From NCBI GenBank assembly GCA_965248735.1, contig OZ252146.1:682001-746000 (forward strand): a stretch of 64,000 nt of DNA, in the 5' to 3' direction. The position numbers were made by a program, and so were the translations under genes. Under the pieces are notes generated by a model. That model saw only the letters and a program-made list of their open reading frames with translations, was not told where the DNA came from and made no database searches. Every line of letters starts with the position of its first letter. Within the stretch, counting starts at the first letter, position 1. This document shows positions 33,057-40,856 of this stretch, one piece after another. The stretch comes from Aldehydirespirator sp965248735 (GTDB taxonomy: Bacteria; Actinomycetota; Acidimicrobiia; Acidimicrobiales; Aldehydirespiratoraceae).

Positions 33057-34100
33057 TCACTGCGACTGGACTGATTGCTGCCCGTCGCGGTCTGCCGCGA
33101 TGGCCGCGTTGAGTCCGAAGATGACCGCCATGCCGCAGGCGAACAGCACGGGTTGGTAGATGGGGTCGCCTGCGATCGTTAGCCATATGGCCGCCAGCGC
33201 CGGCGATGCGTAGAGCAAACTGTTGACGCGCGTGTCGGCAGTGACGATGTTGCCCGCCCGGTGCAGCAGGCGGGCGCAACCCATGATCAGTCCGGACGCT
33301 GCCCCGAATGCCACCAAGCGCGTGGCGCCCAATCCGCCGAGGGCGAACGTCACCCCAACCGCTGCCACGATCGGAACGCTGACCGCCGAGGCGGCGAACG
33401 TCGACCACCACAGGGCAATGCCGTACTCCTTGACGGACACAGCGCTGCGTCCAGAGCGCCGAGCCAGGGCGCAACGGTCGCCGTAGATGATCCCTGCCGC
33501 TGGCCGCACGGCGTATGTCGCCGTGGTCAGCACGCCCAGCACCAACCCGACTGTCGTGTTCTGCCATGAACCTCCTTCGAGTTGGCCGGGGGCCGTCTGA
33601 CTCCACACGACAGCGGCCACCGCGATCGGCAATCCGCACATCATGGTGGCGCTGCGGGTCGAGATGCTTCTGCTGCTGCCGCTCCAGCGCGCAATCAGAA
33701 GGGACTGGGGCGCGACGTCCAGGGCGTCCGAGAAGCAGGACAACACGACGAGCGGCAGCAGGGCCGCCGTGCCGGCATACAGCAGGACATTAGGTGCCGT
33801 GATCAGCAGCAGCGTCAAGAGCACACCCGCGCGCGGGCCTGCCAGCGCGACGGGAGGCAACGCCACGAGTCGTGCTGGACGCATCGCCTGGAGCGGACCC
33901 ACTCCCAACACGGGCCTAGCCGACACGGCCAGCGCAACCAGCAGCAGCGTCGCGCAAGCAGACTCCATGAGCGTGCCCAATACCAGAACGGAAAAGCCCT
34001 CACCCGCGAACCGGATCGGCAGCGGGATCAGCGAGTAGGCGACGGCGGCCCCGGCGATGCACGCCGCACCGAGGGTGTTCCGGCGACGCGGGTGCATCAC
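33057..34100 (-). CDS. DMT-superfamily (EamA-like) transporter
   Basis: 347 residues with about ten hydrophobic segments arranged as two five-helix halves, the EamA/DMT layout: AACIAGAAVAYSLIPLPIRF near the start, LLTLLLITAPNVLLYAGTAA, VGLVLGVLTTATYAVRPAAG, VSVPIVAAVGVTFALGGLGA and a last helix YQPVLFACGMAVIFGLNAAI. It would export a small metabolite across the cytoplasmic membrane; substrate unknown. Its stop and the cNMP-binding gene upstream are 10 bp apart on the same strand, so the three minus-strand genes 35300-33057 may form one operon. Confidence 0.7.
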   Translation of the reverse strand: MMHPRRRNTLGAACIAGAAVAYSLIPLPIRFAGEGFSVLVLGTLMESACATLLLVALAVSARPVLGVGPLQAMRPARLVALPPVALAGPRAGVLLTLLLITAPNVLLYAGTAALLPLVVLSCFSDALDVAPQSLLIARWSGSSRSISTRSATMMCGLPIAVAAVVWSQTAPGQLEGGSWQNTTVGLVLGVLTTATYAVRPAAGIIYGDRCALARRSGRSAVSVKEYGIALWWSTFAASAVSVPIVAAVGVTFALGGLGATRLVAFGAASGLIMGCARLLHRAGNIVTADTRVNSLLYASPALAAIWLTIAGDPIYQPVLFACGMAVIFGLNAAIAADRDGQQSVQSQ

Positions 34101-34109
34101 GACGGGACC

Positions 34110-34821
34110 CTAGCCCACTAGGCGCCGGCCATTGGTGTTGTACGGGTAGGCCTGCGTTGGGCGGTACAGCAGACCCAGCTGCTCGGCCAGCTGGCCTACG
34201 GTCGGGTATCGCAACATCGCTGTTGGGGTGATCGCGACCGGTAGCTCGGCCCGGGACACGCCGGCAGCCACGAGTTGGTCGTAGAGCGACGGATCGTCTT
34301 CGGGGTCGATCCAGCGGTGGGCGATCCGCATCCGTCTGGCATAGCCGACCAGTTCCAGGGTGCGGCTGGTGTGACGGGACCCCACGATGGTGAGGGCGAT
34401 GGCTATGTCGCCACCGAGGACCAGCTCGCGGCGGGCCACCAGCACGGCGAAGAGCAGGTCGCCGAGGTCGTGGTCGATGGCCATCAGCCGGCGCAGGGCC
34501 GGTTCGCTGACCGCCAGCACCTTGGAGGGAGCGACGGCTCGGCTGTGGACGTAGGCCGCCTCGCCGGTGAGCACGTTGTGCTCGCTCATGATGTTCCCCG
34601 GCATGACGAGTCCGAGCTCGATGTGCTCACCGGTGGGGATGTCGATGCGTCGGACCACGAACTCGCCCTCCAGGAGGACGAACAGGTCGAGGGTTGGTGT
34701 CGCCCTCCTGGAACAGCAGGTCACCCTCGGCGTAGTCGACTACCCGCCCGTAGGGCCGGAGCTTGTCGATCTGATCGGCGGTGAGGCTGGTGTAGGCGAC
34801 GTCGTTGAGTGCGTCTGACAT
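34110..34821 (-). pseudogene. cNMP-binding plus glutaredoxin-like part of a thioredoxin-reductase-type protein, frameshifted
   Basis: Starts at 34821 (MSDALNDVAYTSLTADQIDK). The frame shifts once near 34697, between VVDYAEGDLLFQEGDT and PTLDLFVLLEGEFVV, which must join to make one cNMP-binding domain (also LVMPGNIMSEHNVLTGEAAY). A second domain follows (LTIVGSRHTSRTLELVGYAR, HRWIDPEDDPSLYDQLVAAG, VAITPTAMLRYPTVGQLAEQ), which is the thioredoxin-fold part found in cNMP-binding thioredoxin-disulfide reductases. In that family an FAD/NADPH reductase domain should follow, but translation ends after NTNGRRLVG. So the gene is both frameshifted and 3'-truncated. It begins two bases after the stop of the nitroreductase gene. 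Confidence 0.75.
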
Positions 34822-34823
34822 GT

Positions 34824-35300
34824 CTAGGCAGTCGCTTGGGCGGGCTCGAGAATGACGACGGCGGTTCCGTTCGTGCGGCGCACTGCGAATTCGTCGAGCT
34901 TCCGGTTCACCTCGGTCCATCGTTGCCAGAGGCGTTGCTGTTCCTCGTCGGTCGCTACCCGTGCGATCACATCACGTTCGCCGTCTACCAGCTCGACGTG
35001 TGCCTCGGGGTTGGCCTGGAGGTTCAGCCACCACGCCGGCTCAGCGGGGTCCCAGCCGTTCATAGCGAGGGTCACCAGGTTCGGGCCGTCCTCGACGTAG
35101 GCCAGCATCACGGCGCGTTTCTGGCCAGAGCGGCGTCCGATGGCCATCAGGTGCATCAAACCGTACTGATCAGGCCTCGGGCGACGGAGGCCCTTCCTCC
35201 CGCTCGTCAGCCGGTACAGCCGACTATGAATCCACCACGCAAGGCGGACAAACCAGCGCGGCGGCATCCAATGTGGCTTCGTGTTTGTCGGTTCCGTCAT
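34824..35300 (-). CDS. deazaflavin (F420)-dependent nitroreductase-like protein
   Basis: 158 residues from the ATG at 35300 (MTEPTNTKPHWMPPRWFVRL) with AGAGGAA just upstream; the longer frame to 35357 is unlikely. It has the Ddn/FDOR fold signature: a short N-terminal basic helix, RRPRPDQYGLMHLMAIGRRS, KRAVMLAYVEDGPNLVTLAMNG then EPAWWLNLQANPEAHVELVD, typical of F420H2- or quinone-linked nitroreductase-family proteins of actinobacteria. It probably reduces quinones or nitro compounds. It is the first gene of a tight group with the cNMP-binding gene (2 bases apart), hinting at a redox role. Confidence 0.8.
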   Translation of the reverse strand: MTEPTNTKPHWMPPRWFVRLAWWIHSRLYRLTSGRKGLRRPRPDQYGLMHLMAIGRRSGQKRAVMLAYVEDGPNLVTLAMNGWDPAEPAWWLNLQANPEAHVELVDGERDVIARVATDEEQQRLWQRWTEVNRKLDEFAVRRTNGTAVVILEPAQATA

Positions 35301-35359
35301 GTTGCGTTCCTCTGTCAACCATCCGAGCTGATCGGTCAGGCCGCCCGGGCTGCCCATAT

Positions 35360-35758
35360 TGCACCGCCCGGAGCGGGAAACCTTCCCCGGCGGTGACGGT
35401 CACCGCGACCACGTCGATGGGATCGCCGGTGTCAGCGGTGGGGGTTGCGGCGTGCACGGCTGTTGACGGCAGCGAGGACTACCAGAACGCCGCCTCGACG
35501 GTCACGTTCGCGGCGTGGGCGTGGACGGCCACGTTCGCGGTGACGGTCTGCGACGACACTGCGAAGGAGTCCGCGGAGACGTTCGTTGTGACGCTCAGCA
35601 GCCCGACCAACGCGACCGTCAGCTCCACCGACGGCTCAGCGGTGGGCACCATCACCGACGACGACCCCTTCGGGCCTTGCGATCCGGGCTGGATCCACGA
35701 ACCGACCCATCCCGACGCGGACCCGGTGACCGGCTGCCGCCCCGGGTTCCTGAGCTGA
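35360..35758 (+). pseudogene. Calx-beta domain fragment of a surface protein
   Basis: The frame reads GSEDYQNAASTVTFAAWAWT, FAVTVCDDTAKESAETFVVT and LSSPTNATVSSTDGSAVGTI then TDDDP, the end of a Calx-beta repeat, with a short tail GPCDPGWIHEPTHPD. The start of the domain (before DY) is degenerate and no start codon or signal peptide is present, so it is the remnant of a larger secreted adhesin-type gene. The next 160 bases (to about 35920) contain a short in-frame piece (VDTVKASIEDRFIDSVRMGS) of unknown origin. Confidence 0.6.
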
Positions 35759-35946
35759 CAAGACCGGGCTGCGCGCCGTCGCCGCGCGGGAATCACGCCA
35801 GTTCGCGGTCGCCGCCCGCGGCCGCGGATCGGTAGTCGACACCGTCAAGGCCAGCATCGAGGACCGCTTTATCGATAGTGTGCGGATGGGGTCACCCGAG
35901 GATGCCCCGGGCTTGCGGTAGATCACCAAACAGGAGGCCAGTGCGC

Positions 35947-37728
35947 GTGTTCGCGATGTCGTTGCGCCGGTTCTTGGCGGTGGCCGCGGTGGCGGCGGTC
36001 GGGGCGGCGATGCTGGCGTTGGCGCCGGGGGCTGCGTCGGCGCAGCCCGGAGGCTTCGAGGATGTGCCCGAGGGCGCCTACTACTCGGCTGCGGTCGCTG
36101 ATCTGGCCGCGGCGGGGGTGTTCGGGGGCACCGAGTGCGACGAGGGGTTCTGTCCCGGCGAGGCGTTGGACCGTAAGACGATGGCGGTGTGGGTCGTGCG
36201 GATCCTCGACGAGATGGACCCGCCGACGGTGCCGGAGTCGAGGTTCGGCGATGTGGACGCAGCCGGCTTCTTTGCGCGGTTCGTTGAGCGCATGGCCGAA
36301 CTGGGGGTGACCACCGGCTGCGGCGACGGCACCAACTTCTGTCCTGACCGTCTTGTGACCCGTGCCGAGATGGCAGTGTTCTTGTCTCGGGCCTTCAACC
36401 TGCCAGACGGCCCCGACCCCGGTTTCGGCGACGTTCCCGCTGACGCGTGGTACGCGGCGGATGTGGCCAGGCTCGCTGCTTCGGGCATCACCGTCGGCTG
36501 CGGCGACGGCACCAACTTCTGCCCTGACCGCGACACCACCAGAGCGCAAATGGCCGCCTTCTTGGCCCGTGGCCTGGACTTCGCAGAGAGGGCCGCTACA
36601 GCGAAGTGCCGACCCAGGGGCATTCAGAACTCGACTGTGGGATTCCCGCTGCCTTCATGGACTCTTCGGGCGGTCGGGGAGATCCAGGTCGCGGTTCTGT
36701 TTCTTGATTTCGCCAATGCTGTGGCCGCTCACTCGACCCGCCAGGAGTCAGATTCCTCCCTGGCGCACGCCGAGGCGTACCTCGAGGCAGCCAGCTACGG
36801 CAAGCTCGACGTGGTATTCAGCCCGGTTCACCGCTGGTTGCGCGCCGAGCACCGCTACGACCACTACAACAATGACGGACGAAGCGAATGGGACGGCGAG
36901 AAGTGGGCCACAGTCGGGGTGACCCTCGAAGCCGAAGCCGTGCGACTGGCGGACCCGCACCTGGACTTCAACACATTCGACATGGTGCTGGTGGTTCTGC
37001 CGAGCTCGCACTTCTGGCTCGGCCATGCCGGAAACCAGACGCCGCCTTTGGCCACAGACGAAAAGGCAGTCGCCTTTGCGCCGGTCGTGAACTCGCTTGC
37101 GAAACCTGACTGGTATGACCGACTCGACTCGTGGGGCGATAATGCGGCGCACGAGATGGCACACAGCTTCGGCCTCGCGGATCTCTACCCCCACATCGTG
37201 ACCTGGCCCGACCTGCCGGACCCCACGAACTGGATTCGTGCCGATTTCGGTCTCTTCGGGTTGAGCGCCTACTACCCCGCAAACGGCCGCGACCCGGTTT
37301 GGGAGCCTCACCACGAGATGCTGGCATGGAGCCGCTGGCAGCTCGGCTGGCTCACTGCCGCCCAGGTCCGCTGCATCACCGAAGACGACGCCACGATCGC
37401 TTTGCGGCCTGTCGCTGACCCCGCCGACGGAACAGCGATGGCGGCCGTGCCCCTCTCAGACACCGAGGTCATCGTCATCGAGAACCGCAACCGGCCCAGC
37501 GGAGCCGCGGGCCGCGCCCCCAGCGAAGGCGTGCTCGTGTACACAGTGGACTCCACCCGCGGCTCGGGCGAGCTCCCGCTCACAGTCGCCGGCGACACCG
37601 GCAACGGGAGGCTCGACCGGCCCCCGCTGTTGGACGAAGGCCAGAGCGTCAGTGTGCGCGGCTACACCATCACTGTGGCATCGGCCACCCCCACAGCCCG
37701 CACGATCACCATCACCAAGAGCGGATGA
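35947..37728 (+). CDS. secreted SLH-repeat zinc metalloprotease (HExxH)
   Basis: I choose the GTG at 35947, nine bases after AGGAGG; ATG at 35956 (MSLRRFLAVAAVAAVGAAML) is nearly equivalent. A signal peptide (ending GAASAQ) is followed by three SLH-like repeats (GFEDVPEGAYYSAAVADLAA, FGDVDAAGFFARFVERMAEL, FGDVPADAWYAADVARLAAS), a linker CRPRGIQNSTVGFPLPSW, and a peptidase domain whose active site is HEMAHSFGLADL (HExxHxxGxxD), with an upstream AVLFLDFANAV strand as in M6-like peptidases. The C-terminus (TVDSTRGSGELPLTVAG) is beta-rich. It would act on the cell surface, held by the SLH repeats, degrading extracellular protein. It is the intact counterpart of the truncated protein at 3714-4499. 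Confidence 0.85.
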   Translation: MFAMSLRRFLAVAAVAAVGAAMLALAPGAASAQPGGFEDVPEGAYYSAAVADLAAAGVFGGTECDEGFCPGEALDRKTMAVWVVRILDEMDPPTVPESRFGDVDAAGFFARFVERMAELGVTTGCGDGTNFCPDRLVTRAEMAVFLSRAFNLPDGPDPGFGDVPADAWYAADVARLAASGITVGCGDGTNFCPDRDTTRAQMAAFLARGLDFAERAATAKCRPRGIQNSTVGFPLPSWTLRAVGEIQVAVLFLDFANAVAAHSTRQESDSSLAHAEAYLEAASYGKLDVVFSPVHRWLRAEHRYDHYNNDGRSEWDGEKWATVGVTLEAEAVRLADPHLDFNTFDMVLVVLPSSHFWLGHAGNQTPPLATDEKAVAFAPVVNSLAKPDWYDRLDSWGDNAAHEMAHSFGLADLYPHIVTWPDLPDPTNWIRADFGLFGLSAYYPANGRDPVWEPHHEMLAWSRWQLGWLTAAQVRCITEDDATIALRPVADPADGTAMAAVPLSDTEVIVIENRNRPSGAAGRAPSEGVLVYTVDSTRGSGELPLTVAGDTGNGRLDRPPLLDEGQSVSVRGYTITVASATPTARTITITKSG

Positions 37729-37918
37729 ACTTTGGCTCCGGTTGCAGGACGAGGGTCCTGTCGCGGCGTGCAGTCAGGAGTCCGTTTCTGGTGGGGCACC
37801 TTCTGGGCAACCTGCAAGGCACGTTGGGGGCAGCAACGGCAGGTGTCCTCAGGACGAGCACTCGGAGGACTTGTACGATGTGGGTGACCGCAGTCAGCGC
37901 CTCGACCCTGCCGTCGCT

Positions 37919-38179
37919 ATGTTCGTTCCCACCATCACAGCCGATCAGCTTCCCCGTTGGATGGCCGACGACGACCGACGCGGCCGTGTCGTTGAGCTAC
38001 GCGAGCTGTGCAAACAGTGGGCGAACTCCGATCATGTTCACCGTGTAGCGATGGTAGAGGTGGCTCCTAGGCGGCATCGTTGGTGGCATCGTTTCACCCG
38101 TCGCCGCCATGACCTGACGCGTATCGCTGCGGTGGTGCACGCCTTGTGTGACCGTGACGGCGTTCCAGTTCCGGGTTAG
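37919..38179 (+). CDS. 86-residue hypothetical ORF, uncertain
   Basis: Reads MFVPTITADQLPRWMADDDR, RGRVVELRELCKQWANSDHV and ends HALCDRDGVPVPG. Basic, Trp-rich middle (RRHRWWHRFTRRRHDL). No SD at the ATG and the frame is open upstream, so it may be the end of a longer lost gene. From 37729 to 38860 I find only this, a degenerate IS trace at 38331-38395 and the small ORF at 38490. Confidence 0.35.
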   Translation: MFVPTITADQLPRWMADDDRRGRVVELRELCKQWANSDHVHRVAMVEVAPRRHRWWHRFTRRRHDLTRIAAVVHALCDRDGVPVPG

Positions 38180-38330
38180 GTGTGGCAGCATCGCAGCCGC
38201 CGACACTTGGGGATGTGCGAGTCCTCGGTTCTCTCTACGAGCGTCTATCTGCGCGACACCCTCAACGCTCCTGCTGCTTGTGCGTACCATCGGGTGTGGT
38301 TCGACCCGGCGAGCATCGAAGACCACAGAG

Positions 38331-38395
38331 TCCACGGGTTCAGCGGAGTTGGTTGATGAGGACAATGATCTCGAGTCCCTTCGAGCGGTCGCCAG
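38331..38395 (-). mobile_element. degenerate IS transposase trace
   Basis: The minus strand reads RSKGLEIIVLINQLR, matching the transposase segment RSKDLEIIVLRHQL of the IS group. No ends remain. It shows an older insertion at this place. Confidence 0.5.
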
Positions 38396-38489
38396 CCATG
38401 CGCCTCGCAGCCATCAATCTCGGCTTCATCCTGCTCGCCGTGTAGCACAACATCGCATTGAGCTGCATTCTCCGCACGCAAGCGAGGGT

Positions 38490-38690
38490 CTAGTCGTCGT
38501 CGGTGCGTTCCCAGGTCTGCTCCGCAGACATGAACGCCCGGGCGGCCACAAGAGCGTCGTCGTGCTCCTGGTAGGTCTCGTCGCTGGTCGCGACGGTCTC
38601 CAATCGGTCCCCGCAGCGCCGTTTGACGCTCCAGCGCCACGATCCCGGCGCGCCGTTGTCGTCGCTGACCACCACCGCCATCCAGCCCAC
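38490..38690 (-). CDS. 66-residue hypothetical protein
   Basis: Starts with GTG at 38690 (or the internal ATG three codons on) and reads MAVVVSDDNGAPGSWRWSVK, then ETYQEHDDALVAARAFMSAE. A strand-strand-helix pattern reminiscent of small DUF1508/YegP-type domains, but the match is too weak to claim. Codon use is typical. Just upstream of it lies the IS at 38864. Confidence 0.4.
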   Translation of the reverse strand: MGWMAVVVSDDNGAPGSWRWSVKRRCGDRLETVATSDETYQEHDDALVAARAFMSAEQTWERTDDD

Positions 38691-38863
38691 GCCGTCTTTG
38701 TGGGTTGCTGCGCTTAGACGAGAGTCGCCGGATTCCCGCAGGTCTCACAGCAGAATCTGTCTGGTCAGGACGCGCCGCGAGTAGCGCCGTCGCGGTCTGT
38801 CACGCCAGCAATCCGGGCTCGGTTATGGTGAGACGCGGTGCCCAGACGCCTCCATTTGGAGCC

Positions 38864-40008
38864 TGTGGGTGCCGAAAACTGTGTCGTGGCTGGTCAGGCG
38901 GCATTTCGGTACTCGTTGATGAGTCCACCACAGCGGGCCGTTTTCACGACTTGGAGGTGTCTGTCTGGCTGGTCTGCAGCGTCGGCGGCGACGGGTGGTC
39001 GCTGGTCGAGTGAACGGTGGGGCCGGTGCGTGTTGTAATGATCGATGTAGTCGACGACAAGATTGTTGAGTTGGCGGCGGTTCCAGATGATGGTGCGGTC
39101 GAGGAGCTGGCGTCGAAGGGTGCCGATCCAGCGTTCGGCGAACGCGTTCGCCACGGGAGTGCGCACAGGTGTGGTGAGGATCTTCATACGTTCGGTTCTG
39201 AAGATCTCGTCGAAGGCGTCGATGAACTGGCTGGCGCGGTCGCGCACGAGCGCCCGGGCGTCGGCGAGTTGGTGGCCGTGTTGGAGCAACAGGTTCCGGG
39301 CCGCTTGGGTGGCCCAGACGCCGGTGGGGTGGTCCGTGATCGCTGCGAAGTACACGGTCCGGGTGGGGATGTCGATGAAGAACAGCAGGTAGAACCTGCG
39401 CAGCGTGACGGTTTCGATGGTGGCGAAGTCGCAGGCGACGGCGGCCTGGGACCGCAGGAACTGCGACCAGGCGACTTCCGAGCGTGTGGGTGCGGGGTCG
39501 ATTCGGGCGTTGTTGAGGATCTGCCAGACCGTGGACGCGGCGAGGCGGTGGCCGAGCCCGGCGAGTTCGCCGTGGATGCGGCGGTATCCCCAGGTCGGAT
39601 TCTCGGCTGCGAGGCGCAGCGCGAGTCGGCGAATCTCCGCTGAGGTCGATGGTCGGCCCGGCGGTCGATGTGGTTGGGCCCAGTGCCCGACGATGCGGCG
39701 CCGGTGCCAACGCAACAGTGTGTCGGGGGTGACCAGCCACCCGGTTCGGCTCGGTCGCGCGAGCGCGGCCGCGATCGCCCCGAGCAAGCTCCGGTCGGCG
39801 TCGGTGAGCTCGGGTCGGTCGATTTGGCGGCGCAGCACAGCGAGTTGGTGGCGCAACACGATGATCTCGAGGTCCTTCGAGCGGCCTGACCGCACAGTGA
39901 GCCGAGCCAGTGATGCCAGGAATCGGTACAAGATTCGGTACACGAGGACTCAGGATCGGCCCGCATCGCGGCAGGTCAACGACCACGGCCGAGTTTCCGG
40001 CACCCACA
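38864..40008 (-). mobile_element. full-length IS, copy 2 (1145 bp), left arm of a composite
   Basis: TGTGGGTGCCGAAAACTGTG (38864) to GGCACCCACA (40008), nearly identical to copies 1 and 3. With copy 3 (40857-41999), in the same orientation, it brackets 848 bp containing the peptide gene at 40291. The right end reads ACTCAGGATCGG where copies 1 and 3 have ACAGCATCGG. Confidence 0.9.
38894..39943 (-). CDS. IS transposase with DDE core, copy 2
   Basis: 349 residues from the GTG at 39943 (MYRILYRFLASLARLTVRSG). Sequence and catalytic triad (VACDFA, VRDRASQF, NAFAERW) are the same as in copy 1; only a few residues differ (for example WAQPHRPP and RRQLLDR). No frameshift, so likely active. The upstream edge of the coding region lies inside the terminal repeat. 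Confidence 0.9.
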   Translation of the reverse strand: MYRILYRFLASLARLTVRSGRSKDLEIIVLRHQLAVLRRQIDRPELTDADRSLLGAIAAALARPSRTGWLVTPDTLLRWHRRRIVGHWAQPHRPPGRPSTSAEIRRLALRLAAENPTWGYRRIHGELAGLGHRLAASTVWQILNNARIDPAPTRSEVAWSQFLRSQAAVACDFATIETVTLRRFYLLFFIDIPTRTVYFAAITDHPTGVWATQAARNLLLQHGHQLADARALVRDRASQFIDAFDEIFRTERMKILTTPVRTPVANAFAERWIGTLRRQLLDRTIIWNRRQLNNLVVDYIDHYNTHRPHRSLDQRPPVAADAADQPDRHLQVVKTARCGGLINEYRNAA

Positions 40009-40189
40009 GGGCGCGGTCACCCGCAGCAGGCCGTCGAGAGGCTCGGTCCGTCCCCGCCTGGCGAACGCCTCCTCTCGAAACATCTGCTCGTCCATCGTCG
40101 AACCCCGCTCGCGGCACCCTGATTCCACTGTGAGTCAGCGCATCAGAACCCGCAAACAATGGCACCTCGAGGCGCCAACTTCGAACGTC

Positions 40190-40218
40190 TTGCACATAAT
40201 TGCCGCTGTTGGTATCGT
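40190..40218 (+). promoter_or_regulatory. sigma-70-type promoter of the peptide gene
   Basis: TTGCAC (40190-40195), 17 bases, TATCGT (40213-40218). This is a good -35/-10 pair with ideal spacing and would start transcription near 40225, giving a leader of about 65 bases before the ATG at 40291. Confidence 0.55.
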
Positions 40219-40290
40219 GAGCAGAGGTTCGCTAGTTGTAATGCAAGTAGCAGCCGCAAACGGAGAACCCCGCGAATGGAAGGAAGACAG

Positions 40291-40428
40291 ATGACTACTG
40301 ATGCCGTGACCAAGGCTCATGCACCCGGAGACGTCGAAGAGGAGGTCAAGGAGGAGTCTGACGACCAGGCTCTAACGACGGATCAACTGGAGTCCGTCGC
40401 CGGTGGTTCATGCGACACCGACTGCTGA
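40291..40428 (+). CDS. RiPP-like precursor peptide with a six-residue core (SCDTDC)
   Basis: 45 residues: MTTDAVTKAHAPGDVEEEVK, then EESDDQALTTDQLESVAGG and a core SCDTDC at the very C-terminus. An acidic leader ending in L..DQLESVAGG followed by a tiny Cys-rich tail matches the double-glycine leader logic of lanthipeptide/NHLP-type precursors, in which a C39 peptidase cuts after GG and Ser/Thr/Cys of the core are modified. The ATG at 40291 has AAGGAAG about five bases before it; an in-frame upstream ATG at 40276 is possible. A promoter (40190-40218) and a strong terminator (40486-40518) frame it as a single-gene unit. No modifying enzyme or transporter lies in the window. It sits between two IS copies in direct orientation. 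That it is a RiPP is inference; the ORF with its signals is seen directly. Confidence 0.65.
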   Translation: MTTDAVTKAHAPGDVEEEVKEESDDQALTTDQLESVAGGSCDTDC

Positions 40429-40485
40429 GTGGCAACACTTTGCCGCTGGCCCGGCTAGCAACCGAGACGGGAGCGGAGGCTCTGG

Positions 40486-40518
40486 AGCTGACCCGGTGTC
40501 AACGAAACCGGGTCAGCT
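40486..40518 (+). terminator. strong hairpin terminator after the peptide gene
   Basis: AGCTGACCCGGT (40486-40497), nine-base loop, ACCGGGTCAGCT (40507-40518): a perfect 12-bp stem followed by TCCATTCTGTTT. It lies about 58 bases after the stop codon. Confidence 0.8.
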
Positions 40519-40692
40519 TCCATTCTGTTTGCTCATGTTGAGGCGGCTGCAGCGCCGCGAGGGCTCTGTCAATGTCTAGGCTCTGCGACTTGTGTGCAGG
40601 CCGTTGACCAGTTGAGGTGGCGCTGTCGCGTTGGTCTTAGACGACGGAAGACGCTGCTGGCCAGGACGCTTGAGTTGTCGAGTGCGTGCGCG

Positions 40693-40856
40693 TCAGGGTG
40701 TCCAGATGTACGCGTCGGCGAGCAGGGCGCTGCCGTCGGGTCCGAACTTGCCGCCGCCGACGACCACGATCGCGTCACCGACTGAAGCGGCCCGGCGCGT
40801 CACGAACGTCTGATTCTCGATGTCGCTTGAACTCGGGTCGGTCTCGGAGTCGAGCG
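40693..40856 (-). pseudogene. C-terminal fragment of a kelch-like protein
   Basis: The minus strand reads VTRRAASVGDAIVVVGGGKF then GPDGSALLADAYIWTP and a stop at 40693. VVVGGG and the terminal YIWTP look like the last blade of a kelch or galactose-oxidase-type propeller. Copy 3 of the IS begins at 40857 and removes the rest of the gene. The stretch 40519-40692 has nothing recognisable. Confidence 0.5.

Noticed and set aside
40159..40290. N-terminal extension of the peptide gene from an ATG at 40159
   Set aside because: It would start upstream of the promoter -10, has basic random-like sequence, and the internal ATG at 40291 has an SD and a leader-like start.
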